A program made the translations under genes and the position numbers. A DNA stretch of 64,000 nucleotides from Methylomonas rhizoryzae (GTDB taxonomy: Bacteria; Pseudomonadota; Gammaproteobacteria; Methylococcales; Methylomonadaceae), in NCBI RefSeq assembly GCF_008632455.1, contig NZ_CP043929.1, positions 620,001 through 684,000 on the forward strand. The letters are read 5' to 3'. Positions 50,359-58,646 of this stretch are shown in pieces; position 1 is the first letter of the stretch; every line of letters begins with the position of its first letter. The notes under the pieces are model-generated. The model was not told the origin of the DNA, ran no database searches, and saw only the letters and a program-made list of their open reading frames with translations.

Positions 50359-51300
50359 CTATTTTTCCAGGGTGGGTCGCTTGCCCCAATACGGATAAAA
50401 ATTAAACCATTGCAGGGGCGCCGCGTGGCAGTGTTGTTCCAGTCGTTCGGCGTAGCGACGGGCCAGTTGCTGCAAGTGCTGTTCGCGTTGCTCAGGATTG
50501 CGAGGAATGCGGATAGGCTCTGAGAAGGGTTGCAAGCGAATTTGAAACCTGCCCTCGGTACGGTAGCAAAACAAGGTGAACACCGGGCAGCGTAGCAGCG
50601 ATGCCAATAAATACGGGCCTTGCGGGAATTCGGCCGGCCGGCCCAAAAAATCCGCGGTCACGGTGCGTACGCCGCTGACCGGAATCCGGTCGCCGACCAT
50701 CACTACGAATTCACCGGCTTCGATTTTGCTTTGCAAGTCGATGGCGACCGCCGGATTCAGTTCGGTCACCTGAATCAATTTGATGGTGTTGCTGCCGCTG
50801 GCGCCCAGTAAGCGGTTGAATTTCTCCGCGTGCCGGGTATGTACCAATATGTTGAGGCGGATTTGACCGCGCTGGTGAGCGACCGCCTGGCAAATTTCCA
50901 GGTTGCCGATATGGCCGCTGAGCAGCAGGGCGCCACGCTTTTGTGCAATCATCTCCAACAGTACAGGCCGGTTGGGAAAGTCGACCGAGGCCGGGTCGAT
51001 CAAGCCCATCCAGGCGACGATTTTATCCAGCAGGGTTTCGCCGAAACCGACGAAGTGCCGGTAACTCAAGCGCCAGCCGGGCCTGAGTCCCAAATCCGGA
51101 AAGTAGGCGGCAAGCTGTTGCAGATACTCCAGCGAAGCTTGCCGGGCTACCCGGCCGGTCAAAAAATAGTAGCTGACCACCGGCCGCAATATCAGCCGGA
51201 ACGCGTGACGGCCGAACCGCCGGTAAATCCACACCAACGTTTTGATGCCCCAGATAACGCTGGTTTCCTGCATCGCCGCCCAATGGCCGGTTTCCGTCAT
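50359..51300 (-). CDS. LpxL/HtrB-like lipid acyltransferase of the aryl polyene cluster
   Basis: A 313-residue membrane-associated acyltransferase of the lysophospholipid/lipid A acyltransferase type. The H-x4-D/E-like catalytic motif is in LLLSGHIGNLEICQAVAHQRG near residue 133, followed by VMVGDRIPVSGVRTVTADFLGRPAEFPQGPYLLASLLRCPVFTLF. In many aryl polyene clusters the glycosyltransferase and this acyltransferase are fused as ApeJ; here they are two genes that overlap by 4 nt (ATGA). It likely builds the lipid part to which the polyene is esterified. Confidence 0.85.
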   Translation of the reverse strand: MTETGHWAAMQETSVIWGIKTLVWIYRRFGRHAFRLILRPVVSYYFLTGRVARQASLEYLQQLAAYFPDLGLRPGWRLSYRHFVGFGETLLDKIVAWMGLIDPASVDFPNRPVLLEMIAQKRGALLLSGHIGNLEICQAVAHQRGQIRLNILVHTRHAEKFNRLLGASGSNTIKLIQVTELNPAVAIDLQSKIEAGEFVVMVGDRIPVSGVRTVTADFLGRPAEFPQGPYLLASLLRCPVFTLFCYRTEGRFQIRLQPFSEPIRIPRNPEQREQHLQQLARRYAERLEQHCHAAPLQWFNFYPYWGKRPTLEK

Positions 51301-52031
51301 CGAAAATGCCTCGCCAGCAAGTTAGGCAAGCGGTATAGCATGCCGAAGAACAGTTTGGCGTGGGTTCGGCTGATGCGCAGATTGTCTTCCAAACCGCGAA
51401 AATGCGAGACGCCGTCGGCCGGATAGCCGACTTTAGTGGGAATAGACAGCACCGGGACGCCCTGCCAGTAAAGCCTTACCAGAATTTCGATATCGAAAGC
51501 CATGCGGTTTTCCAGCGCGGCATTGCGCAGTAGTTCGGCCGTCGCCGCCAAAGGATAAACCCGGTAACCGCACATGGCGTCGGCAATGTCCAACGACAAG
51601 GTGTTGATGTAAACCCAAGCGTGGGTCAGGTAGCGGCCGTAATAACGCGCTTTGGGGATGCTGGCGTCGAATAGTGGACGGCCCAGCACCATGGCGGCCG
51701 GGTTGGCTTGGGCAGTGGCCAAAAATTGCGGAACGTCTTGCAGGTCGTGTTGGCCGTCGGCGTCGATTTGCAGGGCGTGGCTGTAGCCTTGCCGTTCGGC
51801 GTGGCGCAAGCCGGCTTTCACCGCGCCGCCCTTGCCCAGATTATGCGGCAACCGAATCGTGCAGACCCAAGGATATTGCTGCGCCAGATGCTGTATCGTT
51901 TCGGCGCAGCCGGTTGCGCTGCCGTCGTCCACCAAGATGCAGGGCAAGTCGAACCGCGCCAACTGCCGGACGATGGCCGGCAGCGGGCCTTCGTGGTTAT
52001 ACACCGGGATCAGAAAACAAGGTTTAAACAT
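51297..52031 (-). CDS. Family 2 glycosyltransferase of the aryl polyene cluster
   Basis: A 244-residue cytoplasmic GT-A enzyme. It has the family opening CFLIPVYNHEGPLPAIV, the nucleotide-site LVDDGSATG, NLGKGGAVKAGL, and the D-x-D motif in LQIDADGQHD near residue 95. It resembles GT2 proteins that glycosylate polyprenyl or lipid acceptors. In the aryl polyene model it adds the sugar between the lipid and polyene. It overlaps the dehydratase gene upstream by 8 nt and the acyltransferase downstream by 4 nt. Confidence 0.88.
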   Translation of the reverse strand: MFKPCFLIPVYNHEGPLPAIVRQLARFDLPCILVDDGSATGCAETIQHLAQQYPWVCTIRLPHNLGKGGAVKAGLRHAERQGYSHALQIDADGQHDLQDVPQFLATAQANPAAMVLGRPLFDASIPKARYYGRYLTHAWVYINTLSLDIADAMCGYRVYPLAATAELLRNAALENRMAFDIEILVRLYWQGVPVLSIPTKVGYPADGVSHFRGLEDNLRISRTHAKLFFGMLYRLPNLLARHFR

Positions 52032-52407
52032 GGTCGGCGTAAAGATAGATCCGGCCCGAACTGAATTCGGTATCGGCGGCGGCGTAACGAAATTCCAGTT
52101 TTTGCTGAGCTGCGTTATAACGCAAACGCAGTTGCAACGCTTGTCCGGGTAACAACAGCTCCTTGAATTTTATTGCCTCCATGCGGGCGAAGCGGCCGGC
52201 AAGCGGCAAATAGACTTGTCCGTAGTGCATGGCCCAGTGGATTTGTACCACGCCCGGAACGATGGCGATGGCGTCGAAATGGCCGTCGAAATAAACTAAC
52301 TGCGGTGGAATGCAAAGGCTCAATTCCACGCCGCTTTCAATCGCGGCCTTGCCTATGACTTCGGGTAATAATACAGCCGCCGGTTCGGCTTGATTTTGGT
52401 GATTCAA
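52024..52407 (-). CDS. apeI: 3-hydroxyacyl-ACP dehydratase, ApeI-type hotdog protein
   Basis: A 127-residue hotdog-fold protein with the DGHFDAIAIVPGVVQIHWAMHYG segment near residue 40, the FabA/FabZ-like P-x-x-P-G/V-G-V-x-x-x pattern. In aryl polyene synthesis ApeI and ApeP form a heteromeric dehydratase that yields the all-trans polyene. The catalytic histidine is in GHF. It overlaps the membrane-protein gene (apeG-like) upstream by 4 nt and the glycosyltransferase gene downstream. Confidence 0.8.
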   Translation of the reverse strand: MNHQNQAEPAAVLLPEVIGKAAIESGVELSLCIPPQLVYFDGHFDAIAIVPGVVQIHWAMHYGQVYLPLAGRFARMEAIKFKELLLPGQALQLRLRYNAAQQKLEFRYAAADTEFSSGRIYLYADHV

Positions 52408-52994
52408 AAGCTGGCCTTTACTTTACGGCGGATCAGCATTTCCACGCCCATCAGGATACCCATTAACACATAAAAGATGCAGCCATTATAAAGGCTCCAC
52501 AGCGCGGCATCGCCGTGTAAAGCGGTAAGCAGCGAAATCACTGCGTTCAGGCAAAAAAACAAGGTCCAGACTTGGGTCACCCGGCGGGTATAAGCAATGC
52601 CGTGCGGCGGCAAATTCGGATACTCCAGTCGGGCCAGCCGTTCGACCACAGTGGGCGGCTGGTACAAGCTGTGCGCGAATACGGCGGCGAAACTCAGGCT
52701 GACGGCGACCGGATAGCTTAGCAGCCATAGTCTGTCGTTCATGAATGCGCCGAATAACAGAAATACTATGGCGGCAGGTAGCACCAAACGGTTGGCGGGA
52801 CTTTGACTTTGCTTTCGGGTTTTACCTTGCCGGGCCAGACGCAGCAGGCCAAGGCCGGCTAAACCTAAAGCGATGCCGCGCGGTTGAAAGCTATCCAGCA
52901 ACAGCCACAACAGAAACGGGTAACTTAGCGTGACCAGCCAAAACAAGCCGTTCAAAACGGCCGTAGGCCAGCGGTATGCGGCTTCTCGCTCCAT
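52404..52994 (-). CDS. COG4648-type integral membrane protein of the aryl polyene cluster
   Basis: A 196-residue protein with about five hydrophobic helices (AVLNGLFWLVTLSYPFLLWLLL, IALGLAGLGLLRLA, LVLPAAIVFLLFGAFM, VWTLFFCLNAVISLLTAL, GCIFYVLMGILMGVEML). Homologues of this family lie in aryl polyene clusters between the carrier protein and dehydratase genes (ApeG position). Function unknown; possibly anchors the synthase to the membrane. ATG starts 6 nt after apeF ends; its stop overlaps apeI. Confidence 0.78.
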   Translation of the reverse strand: MEREAAYRWPTAVLNGLFWLVTLSYPFLLWLLLDSFQPRGIALGLAGLGLLRLARQGKTRKQSQSPANRLVLPAAIVFLLFGAFMNDRLWLLSYPVAVSLSFAAVFAHSLYQPPTVVERLARLEYPNLPPHGIAYTRRVTQVWTLFFCLNAVISLLTALHGDAALWSLYNGCIFYVLMGILMGVEMLIRRKVKASF

Positions 52995-53000
52995 CTATCA

Positions 53001-53249
53001 TCAGCCGACGACGACCCGGTGTACGGTCTCGACCACGTCTTGCACGGTGCGGGCGTTTTTGAAATCTTCCGGGTTGATGCGTTTGCCGGTAATTTCCCGC
53101 AGCCTCACCATCAGGTCGACCGCGTCTATGCTGTCTATGTCCAAGTCTTTGCCCAAGTCGGCGCTAAGGACGATGTCTTCCGGCGCCAGCTCGAAGATCT
53201 CCGACATGATTTGCTTTAACGTGGCCAAAATTTCGTCTTGGGTGTTCAT
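53001..53249 (-). CDS. apeF: Acyl carrier protein, ApeF-type
   Basis: An 82-residue acyl carrier protein. The phosphopantetheine serine is in DLDIDSIDAVDLMVRL near residue 38, with flanking helices typical of ACPs (DEILATLKQIMSEIFEL). It carries the growing polyene with the partner carrier protein ApeE, whose gene precedes it with a 4-nt overlap. Acidic and short, as expected. Confidence 0.88.
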   Translation of the reverse strand: MNTQDEILATLKQIMSEIFELAPEDIVLSADLGKDLDIDSIDAVDLMVRLREITGKRINPEDFKNARTVQDVVETVHRVVVG

Positions 53250-53521
53250 AAGTGGGTAGCGTGTTGTTGCGATACGACGAAGGCGGCCAGAGTGTGTACC
53301 GAGGCGAAATGCCGGGCCAGCGAGGCGGCGGGCGTGTGCACATCGAGGTCTATGCAGTATTTTTTCTTCAATGCCACACCCAGTTCCAGTGCGTCTATGG
53401 AATCCAGGCCCAAGCCTTCGCCGAACAACGGCGCTTCGCTGCCGATGTCTTGCGGGCTCAAGGCGTCCAGTTCGAAAATATCGATGATTAATTGTTTAAG
53501 CTCGGCTTCGAGTGAGTCCAT
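53246..53521 (-). CDS. apeE: Acyl carrier protein, ApeE-type
   Basis: A 91-residue carrier protein with the phosphopantetheine motif GLGLDSIDALELGVAL near residue 39. The opening DSLEAELKQLIIDIFELDALSPQDI is acidic. In aryl polyene systems two carrier proteins (ApeE and ApeF) serve the condensation enzymes; this is the first of the pair. It overlaps the upstream acyltransferase gene by 26 nt and the next carrier gene by 4 nt. Confidence 0.88.
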   Translation of the reverse strand: MDSLEAELKQLIIDIFELDALSPQDIGSEAPLFGEGLGLDSIDALELGVALKKKYCIDLDVHTPAASLARHFASVHTLAAFVVSQQHATHL

Positions 53522-54284
53522 GGTCGGCCAGCCGGTCGGTAAAATAGGTTTCCAATTGCCGGGTGACGCGTCTGGCTGCTAACGAGCGATTGTCGCTGCC
53601 GGAAATCGGGCTGAGCCGGATATGATCACCTACAATCAGGCTTAAAGTAAACTTCTTTTGTGGGATTTGATACCACCGCTCCTGCTTGGTCAGGGTGGTT
53701 GGGCGACAGCCCAATAACACCGGCAATAACGGGGCTTGGGCGTGCAAAGCGATTGCCGCGGCGCCGCGTTGGAATTTGATGGCCAGTCCCGGCGTGGTGC
53801 GCGTGCCTTCGGGAAATACGATCAGCACGCTGCCGCCGTGCAATTCTTCGGCGCAGCGCTCCAGCAAGGTTTCCGGGTCTTCGGCGTAGATATAGCCCAT
53901 GGCCCGGATCGGAATGCGCATGAACGGGTTTTTGATTAACGCCGGTTTGACGATGCAACTGGCGTTGCGGATTTGCGAAATCAAAAACACGATGTCCAGC
54001 AGGCAGGGGTGGTTGGCCACGACGATTTGACCGGATCGGTTCAAAATTTCCGGATCGCTGACCCGGTAATCCAATATGCCGACGGTTCGCATGAAATTCA
54101 TGTATAGGCGAAAAACCTGCTGCATCAGGCGGCGCGAGCGTTGGGTTCGGATTTGGTTGCGGCCCAGTAACGGCGCCAGCAGCGGGAATACACCACCCCA
54201 CAGCAGGACGCCGACCGCGCCGAACAAAAAGAAGCTCAGGCCGGTAGCGAACAAGCGCCACAAGTAATTCAGGCGGTTAGCCAA
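53496..54284 (-). CDS. 1-acyl-sn-glycerol-3-phosphate-type acyltransferase, ApeD position
   Basis: A 262-residue membrane-bound PlsC-like acyltransferase. The H-x4-D motif NHPCLLDIVFL lies near residue 92, FPEGTRTTPG near 156, and one N-terminal membrane helix (LFATGLSFFLFGAVGVLLWGGVF). It may transfer the acyl or polyene chain to a lipid. The start codon is TTG (54284), overlapping the end of apeC by 8 nt; no ATG lies in a better place, so the start is uncertain by a few residues. Confidence 0.82.
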   Translation of the reverse strand: MANRLNYLWRLFATGLSFFLFGAVGVLLWGGVFPLLAPLLGRNQIRTQRSRRLMQQVFRLYMNFMRTVGILDYRVSDPEILNRSGQIVVANHPCLLDIVFLISQIRNASCIVKPALIKNPFMRIPIRAMGYIYAEDPETLLERCAEELHGGSVLIVFPEGTRTTPGLAIKFQRGAAAIALHAQAPLLPVLLGCRPTTLTKQERWYQIPQKKFTLSLIVGDHIRLSPISGSDNRSLAARRVTRQLETYFTDRLADHGLTRSRA

Positions 54285-55038
54285 GAGTTAATCTCCACTG
54301 CCACAGTGCGCGCCGGGTGGCAACGCTGCCGTTCAGTTGCCCGCTGCAGGCGGCTTGCAGCAGGGCATAACCGGCGTCCGGCGACGGCGGCCGGCTTCTG
54401 TCCGGCGTGCGGCACAGCTCTAAGGCAGAACCGGACGCGCCGGGGTTGGCCAAGACCATGGCCAAGGCCCAAGTCTGTTCCGGACCGTGAATATGGGTTA
54501 GATACACCTCCGGCAAGGCTTGATCGTAAGCGACCAGCAATACCCGAGGAACTTCCAGCAACAGCCCGGCCGCTTCGACCAAGCCGGCAAACACGTCGTC
54601 CCCGCCGCCGGCTAAAGCCAGATAAGGCTGGCGGCTGGCGCATTGCAATCCGTACAAGCCGCCGATGGCGTTATGCACGCTCAAACTGAACCGGCTGGGC
54701 GATAGGGCTTCGCCGCGCGCCAGATCGGTCAGCATCTCGAAGTAATAGCGGCTTTCGCCGTGGCGGGAAAAAAATATGGACGGCATGTCGCCGCAGGCTT
54801 GCCGGCAGCGCCAAGCGCTTGCGCAGGCGGCCCTGGCCAGCGGCGACAGACGGCGGCGTTGCATTATCGGCAAAAACTCCAGATCCGGATGCTCGCCGGT
54901 CAATAGGCCGCCTTCCGGCCAGCAGTCGTCGGATGTTGCCGGGTTGGCCTGCCAGCCGCACCAATGCAATAAAGCGAATTTGAAACGGAGCGTGTCGCCG
55001 GGGGTGGCTGATTGCAAGAGCGCCGCCATGGGCCGCAC
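54277..55038 (-). CDS. apeC: Ketosynthase chain-length-factor-like protein ApeC
   Basis: A 253-residue protein resembling the N-terminal half of a beta-ketoacyl synthase but lacking the catalytic cysteine and the C-terminal half. Recognisable segments: PSIFFSRHGESRYYFEMLTDLARGEALSPSRFSLSVHNAIGGLYG and LLLEVPRVLLVAYDQALPEVY. In the known system ApeC pairs with ApeO as a heterodimeric chain-elongating ketosynthase. The GTG at 55038 is 2 nt after apeO ends; an ATG at 55029 is the alternative. Confidence 0.82.
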   Translation of the reverse strand: MRPMAALLQSATPGDTLRFKFALLHWCGWQANPATSDDCWPEGGLLTGEHPDLEFLPIMQRRRLSPLARAACASAWRCRQACGDMPSIFFSRHGESRYYFEMLTDLARGEALSPSRFSLSVHNAIGGLYGLQCASRQPYLALAGGGDDVFAGLVEAAGLLLEVPRVLLVAYDQALPEVYLTHIHGPEQTWALAMVLANPGASGSALELCRTPDRSRPPSPDAGYALLQAACSGQLNGSVATRRALWQWRLTLG

Positions 55039-55041
55039 CCG

Positions 55042-56271
55042 TCAGCCGCGCCAGCGGCGCAGTACCAGCGAGGTATTGATGCCGCCGAAAGCAAAATTGT
55101 TGCTGATCAGGTAGTCGGTGTCGATAGCGCGGCCGTTGCCGGTCAGATAGTCCAGCGGCGCGCAGCGCGGGTCGGGGTCGTCCAGGTTCAAATTGCCGTG
55201 AAACCAGCCTTCGCGCAGCATCTCGATCGCCACCATAGCCTCCAGCGCGCCGCAGGCGCCCAAGGTATGACCGGTATAGCCTTTCAGCGTGCTGATAGGG
55301 GTTTGTCCGCCGAATACCGCGAAGGTGGCCTGACTCTCGGCGATGTCGCCTTGCTCGGTGGCGGTGCCGTGGGCGCTGACATAGCCGATTTGCGCCGGCG
55401 CCAGGCCGGCGTCGGCCAATGCCTGACGCATGACTACCTGCATGGTGTCGGCGTTGGGTTGGGTGACGTGGGCGCCGTCGGCGTTGGTGGCGAAGCCGAC
55501 CACTTCGGCGTGTATCGTTGCGCCGCGTTCGATAGCGCGTTGCAGTTCTTCCAACACCAAGGTGCAAGCGCCTTCGCCTATTACCAAGCCATCGCGCCGT
55601 CGGTCGAACGGGCGCGGGGTCAGCTGCGGCTGGTCGTTGCGGGTGCTGGCGGCGTACAAGGCGTCGAACAGAGCCGCCATGGTCGGGCACAATTCCTCGC
55701 CGCCGCCGGCCAGCATGACGTCTTGCTGGCCGAATTTGATCGCTTCGTAGCCGAAGCCTATGGCCTGACTGCCGGAGGTGCAAGCGCTAACGGCCGGTAG
55801 CATGCGGCCGCGTACTTGAAAAAACACCGCCACGTTGGCCAAGGTGGTATGGCCCATCATTTTTAAATAGGTGGTGGCGTTCAGGTTGCCAATGTCGTGG
55901 TGCAGCAGCATGTTGCCGAAATCGGCGATGGCCGAGGTGGAGCCCACCGACGAGCCGTAGGATACGCCGGTGCGGCCGCTGCCGATCACGGGATCGTCCA
56001 ACAAGCCGGCGTCCAGCAGCGCCAATTCGGTGGCGCGGGTGGCCATTTGCGATACCCGCCCCATGCTGCGGGTACGTTTGCGGCTGTAGTGTGCCGGCAG
56101 TTCAAAGCCTTCGACCGGCGCGCCCAAGCGGGTCAGCAAGCCGTTGTAACGTTCCCAGTCCGGTAAATAGCGTATACCGGATGCGCCGCGCTGCAGGCGG
56201 TCGCGGATCTGCGCCCAGTCGTTGCCTATCGGCGAAAAGCCGGCCATGCCGGTAACCACCACCCGCCGCAT
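55042..56271 (-). CDS. apeO: Beta-ketoacyl-ACP synthase ApeO
   Basis: A 409-residue ketosynthase (FabF-type). The catalytic cysteine is in AVSACTSGSQAIG near residue 163, with the histidines in SAHGTATEQGD near 300 and KGYTGHTLGACGALEAMV near 335. It elongates the polyene chain together with apeC. The ATG start overlaps the apeQ stop as TGATG; GTG two codons before is less likely. Length is normal for a KAS II-type enzyme. Confidence 0.93.
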   Translation of the reverse strand: MRRVVVTGMAGFSPIGNDWAQIRDRLQRGASGIRYLPDWERYNGLLTRLGAPVEGFELPAHYSRKRTRSMGRVSQMATRATELALLDAGLLDDPVIGSGRTGVSYGSSVGSTSAIADFGNMLLHHDIGNLNATTYLKMMGHTTLANVAVFFQVRGRMLPAVSACTSGSQAIGFGYEAIKFGQQDVMLAGGGEELCPTMAALFDALYAASTRNDQPQLTPRPFDRRRDGLVIGEGACTLVLEELQRAIERGATIHAEVVGFATNADGAHVTQPNADTMQVVMRQALADAGLAPAQIGYVSAHGTATEQGDIAESQATFAVFGGQTPISTLKGYTGHTLGACGALEAMVAIEMLREGWFHGNLNLDDPDPRCAPLDYLTGNGRAIDTDYLISNNFAFGGINTSLVLRRWRG

Positions 56272-56999
56272 CAGCACAAACCTCCGTTGACCGAAATCAC
56301 TTGGCGGGTGATGTAAGCGGCGTCGTCGGACAGTAAAAAGGCCACTAAGGCAGCCACTTCCTCCGGTTTGCCCAGGCGTTTGGCCGGAATGGCGTTGACG
56401 ATCTCGTCCACCGGCACGCCTTCCAGCATATCGGTTTCGATCAAGCCGGGTGCGACGCAGTTGACGGTGATTTTGCGCTTGGCCAGTTCGACGGCCAGCG
56501 CTTTGCTGGCGCCGATGATGCCGGCTTTGGCGGCGCTGTAATTGACTTGACCGCGGTTACCGATCAGGCCGGATACCGAGGACAGGGTGACGATGCGGCC
56601 GGGCCGGCGGCGCTGGATCATTGGCATCACCACCGGATTCAAGACGTTATAAAAGCCGTCCAGATTACCTCGCAGTACCGTGTCCCAATCGTCGCCGCTC
56701 AGGGCCGGGAAGGCATTATCACGGGACAGGCCGGCGTTGCAGACTACGCCGTAATAGGCGCCGTGGGTCTGCATATCGGCTTCCAAGCTGGTTTTGGCGG
56801 CTTCGCGCTCGGCCAGGTCGAAACACAGGATACGGCTGCGTTGGCCCAATATCTCGATTTCGCCGCGAACCTGTTCGGCGTCTTGTATCCGGCTGCGGCA
56901 ATGGACAACCACGTCGTAGCCTTCACGTGCCAGGCGCAAGGCGATGGCTTTGCCTATGCCGCGGCTGGCGCCGGTAACCAATACCGATTTGGGGCTCAT
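56271..56999 (-). CDS. apeQ: 3-ketoacyl-ACP reductase ApeQ (FabG-type SDR)
   Basis: A 242-residue short-chain dehydrogenase/reductase. The NADPH-binding TGASRGIGKAIA near residue 8, the NAG-like VCNAGLSRDNAF near 84, catalytic S and Y-x3-K in SSVSGLIGNRGQVNYSAAKAG near 138-155, and NCVAPGLIETDM near 177. It reduces the beta-keto intermediate in polyene synthesis. An open frame extending to 57308 is only the other frame of apeP, so the ATG at 56999, overlapping the apeP stop (ATGA), is used. Confidence 0.93.
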   Translation of the reverse strand: MSPKSVLVTGASRGIGKAIALRLAREGYDVVVHCRSRIQDAEQVRGEIEILGQRSRILCFDLAEREAAKTSLEADMQTHGAYYGVVCNAGLSRDNAFPALSGDDWDTVLRGNLDGFYNVLNPVVMPMIQRRRPGRIVTLSSVSGLIGNRGQVNYSAAKAGIIGASKALAVELAKRKITVNCVAPGLIETDMLEGVPVDEIVNAIPAKRLGKPEEVAALVAFLLSDDAAYITRQVISVNGGLC

Positions 57000-57451
57000 G
57001 CGGCTTTTTGAGCGATAAAGCGCTGCCAGTCTTCCGGTAGCAGCACGTTGAGTTTGGCCGCCGCTTGGATGCCGGCGCCGTCTATCTTGCAATCGAAAAC
57101 CGCCATGTCGTTGGCCGTTTCGATGATTTTCTCCGCGCGCACGGTCAGCACGGCGCCGCACGGAAAGCGGTCGACCGAGCTTTGGTAATGGCGGGTGCCC
57201 AATAAAAATCCCAAGCCTATCTCCAGGCCGGCGCGGCGGCGCTGGTAGCCGGAGTAGGCGCCTATGGTCTGTGCCATGTATTCCAAGCCCAGCCAGGCCG
57301 GGACGCAACGGTCGGGGCCGGAAAACAAGCCGTCGTCGCGCACGCTCAGCTGCACCAAGGCGTGTTGATCGTCGGCCGCCAACAAGCGGTCTATCAATAT
57401 CATGTTGCGCGATTGCGGCAATAAATCGGCCAGCGGAAAATTATCCGGCAT
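56996..57451 (-). CDS. apeP: 3-hydroxyacyl-ACP dehydratase ApeP
   Basis: A 151-residue hotdog-fold protein of the ApeP/FabZ-like family. Segments: LADLLPQSRNMILIDRLLAADDQHALVQLSV and CVPAWLGLEYMAQTIGAYSGYQRRR near residue 55-75, ending in a beta-rich half. It acts with ApeI in dehydration. The start overlaps the apeR stop as TGATG, and its stop overlaps apeQ as ATGA. Function is assigned by position and fold. Confidence 0.85.
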   Translation of the reverse strand: MPDNFPLADLLPQSRNMILIDRLLAADDQHALVQLSVRDDGLFSGPDRCVPAWLGLEYMAQTIGAYSGYQRRRAGLEIGLGFLLGTRHYQSSVDRFPCGAVLTVRAEKIIETANDMAVFDCKIDGAGIQAAAKLNVLLPEDWQRFIAQKAA

Positions 57452-58644
57452 CAGAGAAGTTCCGACTTACCGAGCAGTAAAGACACATTGTTGCCACCAA
57501 ACGAAAAAGAATTACTGAGGCAATATTGTAACGGCTGGTTGCAGCGATGTCCCGGTGCGACGAAGTTCAAGCTCGGCAAGGTTGGATCGGCTTGACCGTC
57601 CCAGCGGTGTGCCGGCAGCCTGCGCTCGGGATTGAACTCGGATAACAGCAACCAGCACAGTGCCGCTTCGATGGCGCCGGCCGCGCCCAGGCAATGCCCG
57701 GTAGCCTGTTTGCTGGAGCCGCACGGCGGCGTAGTACCGAACAAGGCGTGTACCGCCAAGGCTTCCATCGCGTCGTTCTGGACGGTGGCGGTGCCGTGCA
57801 GGTTTAGGTACTCGATTTGCCGCGGGCTGAGGCCGGCGTCGCTCAAGGCCGCTTGCATTGCGGCCAATGCGCCGCTGCCGTCCGGGCGGGGTGCGGAAAT
57901 GTGGTAGGCGTCGGCGCTGGCCCCGCCTCCCGACAATACGAACGGGGCGGGTTCTCGGCTCATCATGAATAAAGCGGCACCTTCGCCGAGCACGGTGCCG
58001 TCCCGGTTGGCGCTGAACGGCAGGCAGCGGGTGCGACTGATGGCGGCCAGTACGGAAAATCCCTGCAAGGTGGTGCGGCACAAGCTGTCGCTACCGCCTA
58101 CCAGCACCGCATCGCATGCGCCCAGGCGGAGCAAGCGGCGGGCGGACAATAAGGCGTTGGCGCTGGACGAGCAGGTGGTCGATAGGGTGTAGGCCGGACC
58201 TGCGATACGCAAATATTCGGCCAGAAACTCGGCTGCACCGCCCAGTTCTTGTCGGCTGTAGTGGTAGGACTCCGGAAAAATCCCCGTCGCTAGCAATTCG
58301 GCGATCGCGCGTTCACCCTCGGCAATCCCCGACGTGCTGGTGCCCAGCACTATGCCGATTCGGTGCGGTCCGTAGCGGGCAATGGCTTGTGTCGTAACGG
58401 CTTCGATTTGACCTAGGGCGGCCAACAGCAGTCGGTTGTTGCGGCAATCGTAGCGGTTAAGCCGGGGCGGAATACGCGGTAATTCGGCTTGCACGGCCAT
58501 GGCGGGAATGGACGCCTCACCGCAGCTTAGGGTTTGCGGCTGCGGGGCGCGGCCGTCCAGCCAGGCCTGCAGCACGCTCGGTTTGTCGCAGCCGAGCGCG
58601 GAGACGATGCCGACGTCGTGCAGGTAGGCTGCCGCTCGCATCAT
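57451..58644 (-). CDS. apeR: Beta-ketoacyl-ACP synthase ApeR
   Basis: A 397-residue ketosynthase, second condensing enzyme of the cluster. Catalytic cysteine in TLSTTCSSSANALLSARR near residue 156, histidines in NLHGTATVQNDAMEA near 285 and KQATGHCLGAAGAIEAA near 320. It may prime the polyene or act in an accessory condensation. The start is 2 nt after the halogenase-like stop (ATG at 58644; a second ATG at 58641 is equally possible). Length is normal. Confidence 0.92.
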   Translation of the reverse strand: MMRAAAYLHDVGIVSALGCDKPSVLQAWLDGRAPQPQTLSCGEASIPAMAVQAELPRIPPRLNRYDCRNNRLLLAALGQIEAVTTQAIARYGPHRIGIVLGTSTSGIAEGERAIAELLATGIFPESYHYSRQELGGAAEFLAEYLRIAGPAYTLSTTCSSSANALLSARRLLRLGACDAVLVGGSDSLCRTTLQGFSVLAAISRTRCLPFSANRDGTVLGEGAALFMMSREPAPFVLSGGGASADAYHISAPRPDGSGALAAMQAALSDAGLSPRQIEYLNLHGTATVQNDAMEALAVHALFGTTPPCGSSKQATGHCLGAAGAIEAALCWLLLSEFNPERRLPAHRWDGQADPTLPSLNFVAPGHRCNQPLQYCLSNSFSFGGNNVSLLLGKSELL

Positions 58645-58646
58645 TA

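Noticed and set aside
57000..57308. Longer N-terminus of the ApeQ reductase
   Set aside because: The extension is arginine-rich, unlike any SDR, and coincides with apeP in another frame.
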